Shown here one piece after another: positions 51,272-59,629 of a stretch of 64,000 bases of DNA; within the stretch, counting starts at the first letter, position 1; each line of letters starts with the position of its first letter. The position numbers were made by a program, and so were the translations under genes. This DNA comes from Streptomyces avermitilis MA-4680 = NBRC 14893 (lineage in GTDB: Bacteria > Actinomycetota > Actinomycetes > Streptomycetales > Streptomycetaceae). The stretch covers positions 4,154,001 through 4,218,000 of the forward strand of contig NC_003155.5 in assembly GCF_000009765.2 (NCBI RefSeq). Direction: 5' to 3'. The notes under the pieces are model-generated. The model ran no database searches, was not told where the DNA came from, and was given only the letters and a program-made list of their open reading frames with translations.

Positions 51272-52366
51272 CTAGGACCTCGGGACCAGCGACGTGAGCG
51301 CGTGCCGCGACGGGGACGGGGACGGGGACGGGGTGACGATCAGGCCGTTGCCGCCGGGGGCGCTGCCGCCGGGGAGTATGTGATGGCCATCGCCATCACC
51401 TCCCCTGCCTCCGTTGTCCCCGTCGCCCGTGCCGTCTCCGTCGCCCTTGCCGTCCCTGTCACCCCTGCCGCTGCCGCTGTCCCTGCCGGAGCCCTCGTCG
51501 TCGCCGGGGTCGATCGCGCCCGAACCCGAACCCGAATGCCCTTCGGCGTAGGCGAGGACGCCCTTGCAGTACTTGTGCACCCGGAGGCCGCCGCCGGCCG
51601 CCTCCTCCAGGCTGCGCATCCGCTCGGTGCCCACGTCCTTGCCGCCGCGCACGTCGCGGCAGGACGAGAGCACAGCGCTCCACCATTCGCGTGAACGTGC
51701 CGGGTTCCGGCTGCTGTCCGCCCCAGGCCGCCCGCTCGCCGCGGAGCCCTTGTCCGCCTCGTCGTGCGAGGAACCGCCCTGGACCGGCGCGCCGCTGGTG
51801 CCGTCGGGCGTCGGCGCCTCGGATCCGCCGCCGTCCCCGATGGCTCCCGGCGACGACGAGCCGAGCGGCCGCTCGGGCGTCACGGCGGCCGACACCGACG
51901 CGGTGGGCCCGGGCTCGTCACCGCCGAACGGCGTCGGCAGCACTCCGGTTCCGGCGGCCGCCGCGACACCGCCGATCATCCCGGCGGCCAGCGCCGCCGC
52001 CACCCCCAGGCGCACGGGACGGCCCAGCCGACCACGGCGGGCGGCCCGCTCGGGGCGCCCGAGGCGTACGAGCCCGGCGTCGGCGGAGTGCGCGGCGCGG
52101 GCGACGGCGTGCGGACGCCCGCGGCCGCCCAGGACCTTCTCCTCGCCGTTCCTGCCCTGACGGGCCGTGCGGAACGCGGCCAACGCGGCGGCCTCGCCCG
52201 GGAGTTCCGCGCTGTTCGGGAGGGGGTCGGCGGCCAGTGCGCCCAGCGCCTCGGCGAGCTGTTCGGCCTGCTTCCGGGTGTCGGCGTCGACGGCTTCCAG
52301 CGACTCTCCCCGCAGCAGCCGCTCCGCGGCGTCCCGGTCCAGCCACCTGTACTGCTCGTCGGCCAT
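51272..52366 (-). CDS. Single-pass membrane partner of ECF sigma factor (pair 1)
   Basis: A 364-residue protein whose ATG overlaps the sigma stop (TGATG). The cytoplasmic part (MADEQYRWLDRDAAERLLRG, LPNSAELPGEAAALAAFRTA) precedes the single membrane helix VRLGVAAALAAGMIGGVAAA. Outside, a Ser/Gly/Pro-rich linker, a conserved-looking core (SREWWSAVLSSCRDVRGGKD, LRVHKYCKGVLAYAEGHSG with two Cys), and a low-complexity tail of Asp/Gly/Arg repeats. It sits where anti-sigma factors do, but no ZAS zinc motif (HxxxCxxC) is visible, so the mechanism would differ. Confidence 0.8.
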   Translation of the reverse strand: MADEQYRWLDRDAAERLLRGESLEAVDADTRKQAEQLAEALGALAADPLPNSAELPGEAAALAAFRTARQGRNGEEKVLGGRGRPHAVARAAHSADAGLVRLGRPERAARRGRLGRPVRLGVAAALAAGMIGGVAAAAGTGVLPTPFGGDEPGPTASVSAAVTPERPLGSSSPGAIGDGGGSEAPTPDGTSGAPVQGGSSHDEADKGSAASGRPGADSSRNPARSREWWSAVLSSCRDVRGGKDVGTERMRSLEEAAGGGLRVHKYCKGVLAYAEGHSGSGSGAIDPGDDEGSGRDSGSGRGDRDGKGDGDGTGDGDNGGRGGDGDGHHILPGGSAPGGNGLIVTPSPSPSPSRHALTSLVPRS

Positions 52367-53079
52367 CACATGTCCTTCTGCGTCCGCGAACGCAGATGCG
52401 TCACACCGGCGGACGTCACCGCGCGGGTGCGCGGCTCTCTTCGTGGGGGTCTTTGGGGGGCCCGCTGCGGGTCTCTTTGCGGGTCCCTCTGCGGGGGGAG
52501 CCCGTCGAGGCCGCCCGGGGATTCCGGGTCGTCGGCGCCGAGCAGCTCGGCGAGGCGCTTCAGACCGCGGTGCGCCGCCGTACGGACGGCTCCGGGGCGC
52601 TTGCCGAGCGTGTCCGCGGCGGACTTGGCGTCGAGGCCGACGACCACCCGGAGCACGACGGCCTCCGCCTGGTCCTGCGGGAGCTGGGCTATCAGAGAAA
52701 GGGTGCGGTCGGTGGCCAGGGACTCGATCGCCTCGCCCGCGGTGTCGGCCTCGCCGGGTTTGCCGGTCAGCTCGGTCTCGTCGCCGCCGATCGCGGGACG
52801 GCGCCCGCGCATGCGTATGTGATCGAGCGCGCGGTTGCGCGCGATCCGGGCCGCCCAGCCCCGGAACCGGTCCGCGTCACCGCTGAACCTCTCCAGGTCC
52901 CGGGCGATCTGCAACCAGGCCTCGGAGGTGACGTCCTCCGCGTCCGGGTCGCCGACCAGCGTCCGTACGTATCCGAGCAGCCGTGGATGCACGGCGCGGT
53001 ACACAGTCCGGAACGCGGTCTCGTCCCCGTCCTGTGCCGCAAGCACCGCGGCGGTCAGCTCCGCGTCGTCCCCCAGCAC
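52366..53079 (-). CDS. ECF RNA polymerase sigma factor (pair 1)
   Basis: A 237-residue ECF sigma: AQDGDETAFRTVYRAVHPRL, EDVTSEAWLQIARDLERFS and FRGWAARIARNRALDHIRMR are region 2, LPQDQAEAVVLRVVVGLDAK and DTLGKRPGAVRTAAHRGLKR region 4. The C-terminal 50 residues carry a run of QRDPQRDPQRAPQRPP-type repeats, unusual for a sigma factor. Translation is coupled to the membrane partner. GTG 53079 has only a weak ribosome site. Confidence 0.88.
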   Translation of the reverse strand: MLGDDAELTAAVLAAQDGDETAFRTVYRAVHPRLLGYVRTLVGDPDAEDVTSEAWLQIARDLERFSGDADRFRGWAARIARNRALDHIRMRGRRPAIGGDETELTGKPGEADTAGEAIESLATDRTLSLIAQLPQDQAEAVVLRVVVGLDAKSAADTLGKRPGAVRTAAHRGLKRLAELLGADDPESPGGLDGLPPQRDPQRDPQRAPQRPPRREPRTRAVTSAGVTHLRSRTQKDM

Positions 53080-53445
53080 CCGCGCGCCCCTCTTTGCGCC
53101 TGAACCGGCGCCGCTCTCGCGGACCGGGTTGCTCGCCGTTGTGGTTCCTCAATTGGTGGTTGCGGTCCTAGGCCCCTCATGGGTGCGGTCGTCCGTCCTC
53201 CGCGCCCCGGCGCGAATGGCACGTTACGGCCTGAAACCGTTCCCCGTCCATGTTCGTACAGCATGCAACTAACCCGTGATGGAGTGAACTAAGCCGTGAC
53301 GGAGTGAGGTGTGACAGAAAACGCATCCACGGCGCTGTAGAGAGTACGGGCCGCCGCGCGGCCCGTGCCGCGCGACGGCCGGGGCCTCTCCTGTGGGGGG
53401 TGGCGGCCCCGGCCGTTGCCATCGGCGGATAGGGGCGGGATCCCG
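53080..53445. other. 366-bp gap with direct repeat and terminator
   Basis: It holds the pair 1 promoter region (53080-53270), a direct repeat CCGTGATGGAGTGA (53274-53287)/CCGTGACGGAGTGA (53294-53307), and the hairpin ACGGGCCGC-CGC-GCGGCCCGT (53346-53366), which fits a terminator for the Lys-rich gene to the right. No gene seen. Confidence 0.7.
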
Positions 53446-54117
53446 CTACTTCGACTTCGTCGCCTTTTCGGCCTTCGCGGACGCTTCAGCCTTCACGGCT
53501 TTCTCCGCCTTGTCGGCTTTGTCGGCCTTGTCGGCCTTTGCTGCCTTCGCGACTTTCTCGACCTTATCGGCCTTATCGGCCTTTTCCGGCTTGTTCGACT
53601 TCGTCGATTTCACAGATTTCACAGGCTTTGGCGATGATTTGTCGTCCTTGACCTTCTTGCTCTTCTTCCCTTTATGGCCCAGATCGCCCCGATTGCCCCG
53701 ATCGCCCTGATTGAGCTGATCGCTCTTCTCGTCCGCCCTCCGCGCGCCCGTGGGCCGAACCCCCGTGTCGGCCCCGGGCGCGGCGGACGAAGCGGCAGGC
53801 GCGGCGCTCGAAGGGCGGGGCCGTCCCTCGGGGGCGTCGCCGGGCACCCCGCCGACGGCCGCCACCGCCACGCCGCCGAGCGTCAGGGCGGCCGCCACCA
53901 CGGCGAACGTGGTCCGCAGCGAACGCCCCGCCCGGCGCTCCCCCTTCGGCCGCCAGTCGTCGCGGCGTCGGATCCGGGCCGCGCGCGTCCCCTGTTCGCG
54001 CGCGACCCGGAAGGCTGCGACGGCCCGGGCCTCGGCCTCGGCGTCAAGGGCCTTGGGGCGCATGGCGGCGGCGAGGAACGCGTCGAGGCGTGCCCCGCCG
54101 TCCGGTCGCTCACCCAT
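53446..54117 (-). CDS. Lys-rich membrane partner of ECF sigma factor (pair 2)
   Basis: A 223-residue protein. N-terminal cytoplasmic part MGERPDGGARLDAFLAAAM with LDAEAEARAVAAFRVAREQG, membrane helix TTFAVVAAALTLGGVAVAAV, then a low-complexity exterior ending in Lys-Ala-Asp/Glu repeats (KADKADKAEKAVKAEASAKA) with no Cys. Layout matches the pair 1 partner but the outer part is quite different, resembling histone-like or polycationic tails. Function unknown; it follows its sigma gene by 36 bp. Confidence 0.75.
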   Translation of the reverse strand: MGERPDGGARLDAFLAAAMRPKALDAEAEARAVAAFRVAREQGTRAARIRRRDDWRPKGERRAGRSLRTTFAVVAAALTLGGVAVAAVGGVPGDAPEGRPRPSSAAPAASSAAPGADTGVRPTGARRADEKSDQLNQGDRGNRGDLGHKGKKSKKVKDDKSSPKPVKSVKSTKSNKPEKADKADKVEKVAKAAKADKADKADKAEKAVKAEASAKAEKATKSK

Positions 54118-54153
54118 GTCCGCGCCCACCCCTGCCTGCCGGCCCCGTGCCGT

Positions 54154-54771
54154 TCATCCCGACTCCCCCAGCGTCCGGGAGCCCTCATCCGTCACACCCT
54201 CGGCGGCGAGCTGCTGCGCGAGGCGCTTGAGGCCCCGGTGGGCGGCGGTGCGGACCGCGCCCGGACGCTTGCCGAGGACGCGGGCGGCGGCGGGCCCGTC
54301 GAGACCGACGACCACGCGCAGCAGCACCGCCTCCGCCTGGTCGCGCGGCAGCCGGACGACCAGTTCGATGGCGTACTCGGTGGAGAGGGACTCCAGGGCC
54401 TGGTCGGGGGTGTCGTGCGTGCCGGGCAGTTCCAGTACGTCGTTCTCGAGCGCCGTCGCCTGGGGCCGTACCCGCTGGCGGCGCAGATGATCGAGGGCCC
54501 GGTGACGGGCGATGGTGGCGGTCCAGCCGCGGAATCCGGCGCCGTCGCCGCGGAACCGGCCGAGGTCGCGCGCGATCTCCAGCCAGGCGTCGGACGCGAC
54601 GTCCTCCGCGTCGTTGCCGACAAGCCCGCGCAGATAGCCGAGCATCCCCGGCTGCACCATGCGGTACGCCACCGCGAAGGCGGCCTCGTCCCCCCGCTGG
54701 GCCCGCGCGACAGCCGCACCCAGCTCCCCGTCGTTCGCCCGTACCCGGCGGGGTTCCCCTCCCTGGCCCAA
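54154..54771 (-). CDS. ECF RNA polymerase sigma factor (pair 2)
   Basis: An approx. 205-residue ECF sigma closely related to pair 1: ARAQRGDEAAFAVAYRMVQP, EDVASDAWLEIARDLGRFRG and FRGWTATIARHRALDHLRRQ (region 2), LPRDQAEAVLLRVVVGLDGP and RVLGKRPGAVRTAAHRGLKR (region 4). The start is uncertain: TTG 54771 has GAGGA 5 nt upstream; ATG 54849 and 54876 are longer alternatives; the position aligned with the pair 1 GTG is a GTA here. Confidence 0.82.
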   Translation of the reverse strand: MGQGGEPRRVRANDGELGAAVARAQRGDEAAFAVAYRMVQPGMLGYLRGLVGNDAEDVASDAWLEIARDLGRFRGDGAGFRGWTATIARHRALDHLRRQRVRPQATALENDVLELPGTHDTPDQALESLSTEYAIELVVRLPRDQAEAVLLRVVVGLDGPAAARVLGKRPGAVRTAAHRGLKRLAQQLAAEGVTDEGSRTLGESG

Positions 54772-55032
54772 TACCGTCCTCGCCCGTACCGATTCGTACC
54801 GCGTGCACGCCGTGCGACACGATGGCCGTGTCCACGCCCCCAAGGTCATCAGCGTCGGACGGGACGGAAGTGTCACAGTGCGTCAGATGTGCCCAGCGGG
54901 AGGCTCATTGGGCCGAGGAGACCTTGAGTGACGCACCACACACATGGTTCGTGTGATGTTCACTGGCCCTTTGTGCGCTGAATAGAGGGCCACCCTTATG
55001 TCGGGTGGTTTGTTTGTGGAGTTTTTCTAGGG

Positions 55033-57747
55033 GTGGGGTATTTGAGTCGCCGTAAGACCCATGCGTACAAGCCGCTGAGTCTGAAGCGAAGGACATGGCT
55101 GACGTTGGGGGCCGTTGTCGCGGGCGGGGCGGGTGTCGTGACGTACGCCGTCGCCAGTCCGAGCGGCGACGCGGCCGACGACGTCGCACGCGGCAAGCGG
55201 CCCGTCGAGGTGCACGACCTCGCGCTGAAGGCCGGCACGAGCGGCAGCCGGGAGCTGGCGCGGACCACCACCGAGGCCTTCTCGATCGTGGGCGTCTCCT
55301 GGACCGGGGCCGCCCGCGAGCTCGACGGGACCGCCCAGGTGCGCACGCGCGGCACCGACACCGGTGAGTGGAGCGGCTGGCGGAACCTGGCTCCCGGGCT
55401 CCCCGTCGACCGGACGGAGCCCGGGGCGAAGAACGCCCGCGGCGCATCCGATCCGCTGTGGGTCGGGCCGAGCGACGGCGTCCAGGCGCGCGTGCTCGCG
55501 GCCGACGGATCGGCACGTGCCGGGCTGCCCGAGGGACTCGAGGTCAACCTCGTCGACCCGGGCGTCACCACGACGGAGGCCAGGAACAAAGGCCTCGACA
55601 CCAGCGGCACCGGCACCGGCACCGACCTGAGCAACGCCGCCTTCGTCGCGAAGGATCCGTCCCAGACGCCGACCGGAACCCCGTCCGGGTCCGCCACCGA
55701 GACGGGCTCCGAGCCCGCCCCGGCCCCCGGCGACTCCGACTCGGCCTCCGCGACGGCGACCGCGACCTCGACCGCGACGACAACCGCCCCCACCGCCCCC
55801 GCCTCGACCGTCGCCCGGCCGTCGATCGTGTCCCGTACCCGATGGGGCGCCGACGAGTCGGCGGTCGCCGGCTCGCCGCAGTACATCGACAGGATCAGCG
55901 CCGTCTTCGTGCACCACACGGCCGGCTCGAACGACTACAGCTGCGCCCAGTCCGCGTCGCTCGTGCGCGGCATCATGGCGTACGACATCCAGGTCGCCCA
56001 GCGCGGCGACCTCGGCTACAACTTCCTCGTCGACAAGTGCGGCCGGATCTTCGAGGGCCGTGCCGGCGGCGCCGACCTGCCCGTGCGCGGCGACCACACC
56101 TACGGCTTCAACGGCGACTCGACCGGCATCGCCGTCCTCGGTGACTTCGAGGGCAGCGCGGCCTCGGCCGCGGCCAAGCCGTCCCGGTCCGCCGTGGAGT
56201 CCGTGGCCCGTCTCGCCGCGTGGAAGCTCGGCCAGTACGGCGGCAACCCGAGCGGCACCGTCACGCTGACCGCCGACGCCGACACCGGCGTGTACGCCAA
56301 GGACGCCCAGGCCACCCTGAACGTGATCTCGGGCGGGAAGGACGCGGCCACCACCACGTCCCCCGGCAAGAACCTGTACGGCAAGCTGGGCGAGGTCCGG
56401 CGGTACGCGTCGAGCCCGGGCCGCAGCTCCGCGATCCCGACCGCCGACTACAACGGCGACGGCGTCAGCGACCTGGTCGCCGCCACGCCCAAGCAGGGCA
56501 GCGGCTGGCTCACGCTCGTGCCGGGCGGGATCAGCGGTCCCGTCTCCGCCTCGAAGCTGAAGCTCAACCAGGGCAGCACGGGCGTGCCCGGCGCCGCCGA
56601 GTCCGGCGACCAGTGGGGCGCGGCCACGGCCTGGGGCGACATCAACGGCGACGGCTACGCGGACCTCGCGGTCGGCGCGCCCGGCGAGGACGACACCACG
56701 CACGCCGACCGCGGCGCGGTGACGATCCTGTACGGCCCGAAGTTCGACACCGGCGCCGACACCATGGCGCTCGGCGACGACTACAACCCCAACAGCGCGC
56801 ACTTCGGCGCGACCGTCGCGGTCGGCGACTTCAACGCGGACGGCAAGGCGGACGTGTTCACCGCGGCCACCGGCACCGGCGGCAACTGGGTGGCCCGGTT
56901 CGCCAACGGCCAGGAGACCGCGGGCGACATCACCACCGTCTCCGGCGCCCTCGCCTACGCGGACGCCGCCTCCGGCGACTTCAACCGGGACGGCTACGCG
57001 GACGTCGCCCTCACCTACCGCGACGCGTCCGGCGTCGGCAGGGTCACCTGGTTCAAGGGCTCGAAGGCCCTCGGCCTGTCCAAGGTGTCCACGCTCACCG
57101 TCAAGGGCGGCCGCTCCCTCGCGGCCGGTGACGTGAACGGCAACGGCTACGACGACATCGTCATCGGCCAACCGTCCGCGAGCGAGTCCGGCGGCAGCTC
57201 CGGCGGCCAGGTCACCCTGGTCCCCGGCGCGTCCACCGGCTTCACCACCACCGGCATGACGACGGTCCACCAGGGCACGACGGGCGTCGAGGGCGCCTCG
57301 GAGTCCGGGGACGCCTTCGGCACCTCGGTCTCGGTGGGCGACGTCAACGCCGACGGTTACGCCGACGTGCTGACCGGCGCCCCGAGCGAGGACATCACCC
57401 GCGACGCGAAGAACCGCTCCAACGCGGGCTCGGTCTGGCTCCTCAAGGGCGCCTCGTCCGGCCTCACCGGCACGGGCTCGCTCGCCCTGTCCCAGGACAC
57501 GGCGAACATCCCGGGCTCCACGGAGACCGACGACAAGCTGGGCTCGGCGCTCTCCCTGAGCGACGTCACGGGTGACGGCTACGCCGACCTCACGATCGGC
57601 GCGGAGGGCGAGGACACCGGCACCGGCACCCTGCTGTACGTGCCGGTGACCGGCGGCACGGTCACCACGGCCAAGGCCGTCTACTACGGCATCGCTCAGC
57701 TGGGCACGTCGACGGGCGGCCGGCTGGGGCAGGTCCTGACGCCGTAG
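55033..57747 (+). CDS. Secreted PGRP-like protein with FG-GAP repeats (degenerate amidase)
   Basis: A 904-residue exported protein. Residues 20-43 (WLTLGAVVAGGAGVVTYAVA) form a signal or anchor. After a 230-residue region and a Thr/Ala linker, the PGRP/amidase_2 domain runs from about 265: AVFVHHTAGSNDYSCAQS, GYNFLVDKCGRIFEGRAGG, HTYGFNGDSTGIAVLGDF. The usual ISGHRD and TxCPG zinc-binding ends read ISGGKD and TTSPG, losing His and Cys. Residues about 440-900 contain FG-GAP repeats (ADYNGDGVSDLV, GDINGDGYADLAVGAPG, GDFNADGKADVF, GDVNGNGYDDIVIG, GDVNADGYADVLTGAPS). It should bind cell wall or calcium, not cleave. Confidence 0.9.
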   Translation: MGYLSRRKTHAYKPLSLKRRTWLTLGAVVAGGAGVVTYAVASPSGDAADDVARGKRPVEVHDLALKAGTSGSRELARTTTEAFSIVGVSWTGAARELDGTAQVRTRGTDTGEWSGWRNLAPGLPVDRTEPGAKNARGASDPLWVGPSDGVQARVLAADGSARAGLPEGLEVNLVDPGVTTTEARNKGLDTSGTGTGTDLSNAAFVAKDPSQTPTGTPSGSATETGSEPAPAPGDSDSASATATATSTATTTAPTAPASTVARPSIVSRTRWGADESAVAGSPQYIDRISAVFVHHTAGSNDYSCAQSASLVRGIMAYDIQVAQRGDLGYNFLVDKCGRIFEGRAGGADLPVRGDHTYGFNGDSTGIAVLGDFEGSAASAAAKPSRSAVESVARLAAWKLGQYGGNPSGTVTLTADADTGVYAKDAQATLNVISGGKDAATTTSPGKNLYGKLGEVRRYASSPGRSSAIPTADYNGDGVSDLVAATPKQGSGWLTLVPGGISGPVSASKLKLNQGSTGVPGAAESGDQWGAATAWGDINGDGYADLAVGAPGEDDTTHADRGAVTILYGPKFDTGADTMALGDDYNPNSAHFGATVAVGDFNADGKADVFTAATGTGGNWVARFANGQETAGDITTVSGALAYADAASGDFNRDGYADVALTYRDASGVGRVTWFKGSKALGLSKVSTLTVKGGRSLAAGDVNGNGYDDIVIGQPSASESGGSSGGQVTLVPGASTGFTTTGMTTVHQGTTGVEGASESGDAFGTSVSVGDVNADGYADVLTGAPSEDITRDAKNRSNAGSVWLLKGASSGLTGTGSLALSQDTANIPGSTETDDKLGSALSLSDVTGDGYADLTIGAEGEDTGTGTLLYVPVTGGTVTTAKAVYYGIAQLGTSTGGRLGQVLTP

Positions 57748-57768
57748 CCGCGTCCGAAACGAGCAGGC

Positions 57769-57800
57769 GGAGGCCGGGGCCCCACGGGGCCCCGGCCTCC
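57769..57800. terminator. Long perfect hairpin after the PGRP-like gene
   Basis: GGAGGCCGGGGCCCC (57769-57783) and GGGGCCCCGGCCTCC (57786-57800) are exact inverted copies; in RNA a stem of about 14 pairs forms. It serves both this gene and the convergent hypothetical gene. Confidence 0.9.
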
Positions 57801-57823
57801 GTGCGCCGGCCCCGCCCGGCGCC

Positions 57824-58204
57824 TCAGTCCGCCGCGTCGCGGCACAACAGGCGCAGCGAGCCGTCGCCCAGGTAGCAGCGGCGGGCCTCGTCGATCGGGT
57901 CCCACAGCCGCCCGTCGGGCGTACGCACCCAGTGGTCGCCGCCGGTCGTCCACCACTCCCCGCCGGTGTGCCGGACCACCACCTCGCCCGTGTACGCGCC
58001 GAATCCGCGCAGCACGGCCTCGACGGCGGCGTACGGCGCGCCCTCGCGGCGTATCCCTTCGATCATCCGGTCGACGCGCCACAGGCTCTGCGCCGAGTAG
58101 TCGAGCCGCAGCCGGGCGCCCTCGCGCATGGTCGCGACGGCGTCGGCGGCCCAGCGGACGGGCTTCGCCGCGGCCTGGGGCCGGGTCACCTCAGTAACGT
58201 TCAC
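57824..58204 (-). CDS. Conserved-type hypothetical protein
   Basis: A 126-residue cytoplasmic protein, function unknown. It has WAADAVATMREGARLRLDYS, SLWRVDRMIEGIRREGAPYA, VVVRHTGGEWWTTGGDHWVR and RRCYLGDGSLRLLCRDAAD, suggesting a small alpha/beta fold. GTG 58204 is chosen as the first residue after the region of poor codon bias; no clear ribosome site. Confidence 0.6.
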   Translation of the reverse strand: MNVTEVTRPQAAAKPVRWAADAVATMREGARLRLDYSAQSLWRVDRMIEGIRREGAPYAAVEAVLRGFGAYTGEVVVRHTGGEWWTTGGDHWVRTPDGRLWDPIDEARRCYLGDGSLRLLCRDAAD

Positions 58205-58356
58205 ACCCGGAAAAGCGCGTTCCGGCCAGGATTCGTCACGCGTTCCGGAGGGGTTCCCGACACCGGCGCAGGACCGCCCCACCCCGACCGCAGGACGGTC
58301 ACAGGATTCTCCCAGGGGACGGGTTTACGCAGCTGGAAGCACGTGTGCGGTCGCGT

Positions 58357-58917
58357 TCAGGCCCGGCCGCGCGCCCGTCGGGAGACCACCGCCCGCAGCA
58401 CGCGCCGCCCCTCCGTCGACACGTCGAGGGCCCGGCGCAGTCCGCCCGCGCCATGGCCCGCGACGAGTTCCAGGACGGTGACCTGGCGGCGCAGTTCGGC
58501 GGCGACGAGCGGCGACATGCCCTCCGTACGGCCCTCGCGGCGGGCCGAGACCGGGCCGGGGCCGTCGTCGGCGGCGTCGAGGAGCCGGTGGATCTGGAGG
58601 GCTGCGACCGAGCAGGCGTCGGCCCACTCACGCAGGGCGCCGGCCGCGGGCTGCGCGGGGACGGCGTCGAGCATGCGGCGGGCGAGTCCGCAGGCCTCGT
58701 CCTCGGCCTCGGTCGGCTCCGCGTCGGCGGCGCCCAGTTCGGCCCGTGCCTTCGTGAGCCGTTCCTCCCACTCGCGGCCCTCCACGAGGCTCGCCCACAG
58801 CGGCCGCAGGACCTCGTCGTCACCCCCGAGGAGCGGTACGCAACGATCCAAACAAGCCAACCCGCTCGCCGCGAGCCCCCGTTCATCGGCCTCCGCGATC
58901 AGTTCCACCAGGCTCAT
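58357..58917 (-). CDS. Hypothetical protein
   Basis: A 186-residue helical, Ala/Leu/Glu-rich cytoplasmic protein of unknown function: MSLVELIAEADERGLAASGL, ACLDRCVPLLGGDDEVL, ADACSVAALQIHRLLDAADD and LRRQVTVLELVAGHGAGG. GGAG lies 5 nt upstream of ATG 58917. It lies 84 bp downstream of the next hypothetical gene on the same strand. Confidence 0.7.
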   Translation of the reverse strand: MSLVELIAEADERGLAASGLACLDRCVPLLGGDDEVLRPLWASLVEGREWEERLTKARAELGAADAEPTEAEDEACGLARRMLDAVPAQPAAGALREWADACSVAALQIHRLLDAADDGPGPVSARREGRTEGMSPLVAAELRRQVTVLELVAGHGAGGLRRALDVSTEGRRVLRAVVSRRARGRA

Positions 58918-59001
58918 CGTGACTCCTCGAAACGCCTCGCCGGGGCGCCTTTTCTCACGGAGCCCGCACTTCCCCTTACTGCGTGCGACAGCCCGGGAGT
59001 G

Positions 59002-59529
59002 TCACAGCGGCACCACACCGAGGCGGTCGAGGAATCGAAAGAAGAGGTTTTCGGCCAACGGCTCCGAGGGGTCGGGGTCCACGCCCAGCACCTGCGCGAG
59101 CGGCCCGGGGGCCACGGTGTGCCCGGCCTCCGCGGCCCAGGCGACGGCGCGTTCGGCGGCCTCGCCCGGGGTGAGGAAGTAGTCCTCGACACCGAGCCCC
59201 TCCTGCTCGCCGTCACCGGGGCCGCCGGCCAGGTACCCGGCCATGGCGCGGCGGGCGAGACAGGTCGTCCAGGCACCGCTCTGCGGCGCGGCGGCCTCTA
59301 CGGCCACGCAGACGCTGTTCATGACGTATCCGAACAGGGCGGGCGCGCCGGTCTCCCGGGCGAGCGCGTTCATGCTGCCGACGTCGCCGTCGCCGCTCGG
59401 GTACTCCCACACCTGCCAGCCGCCGGGCGCCGTCTGCAACAGCGTCATGCCGGACGCCGCGGTCAGGGCGCCCAGCTCCGCGAGCGGCCGCTCGCTTCTG
59501 CCCACGACGAAGTATCCCCAGTAGGCCAT
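59002..59529 (-). CDS. Hypothetical protein
   Basis: A 175-residue protein without membrane segments: MAYWGYFVVGRSERPLAELG, GWQVWEYPSGDGDVGSMNAL, FGYVMNSVCVAVEAAAPQSG and ENLFFRFLDRLGVVPL. Function unknown. A GGGGGACGGGA ribosome site is adjacent to ATG 59529. Confidence 0.75.
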   Translation of the reverse strand: MAYWGYFVVGRSERPLAELGALTAASGMTLLQTAPGGWQVWEYPSGDGDVGSMNALARETGAPALFGYVMNSVCVAVEAAAPQSGAWTTCLARRAMAGYLAGGPGDGEQEGLGVEDYFLTPGEAAERAVAWAAEAGHTVAPGPLAQVLGVDPDPSEPLAENLFFRFLDRLGVVPL

Positions 59530-59629
59530 TCCCGTCCCCCGTCCGCGCGGCTCGGCTGTTCGACCCGCGCCGAATACACCACAGCGGGACGGGAGCGCGC
59601 TGCCGGAATCGGGCAATCCGGAGGTGGGC

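Noticed and set aside
55027..57270. Long minus-strand open frame opposite the PGRP/FG-GAP gene
   Set aside because: The repeated Val/Gly/Ala composition is a shadow of the plus-strand repeats; no motif or start signal.
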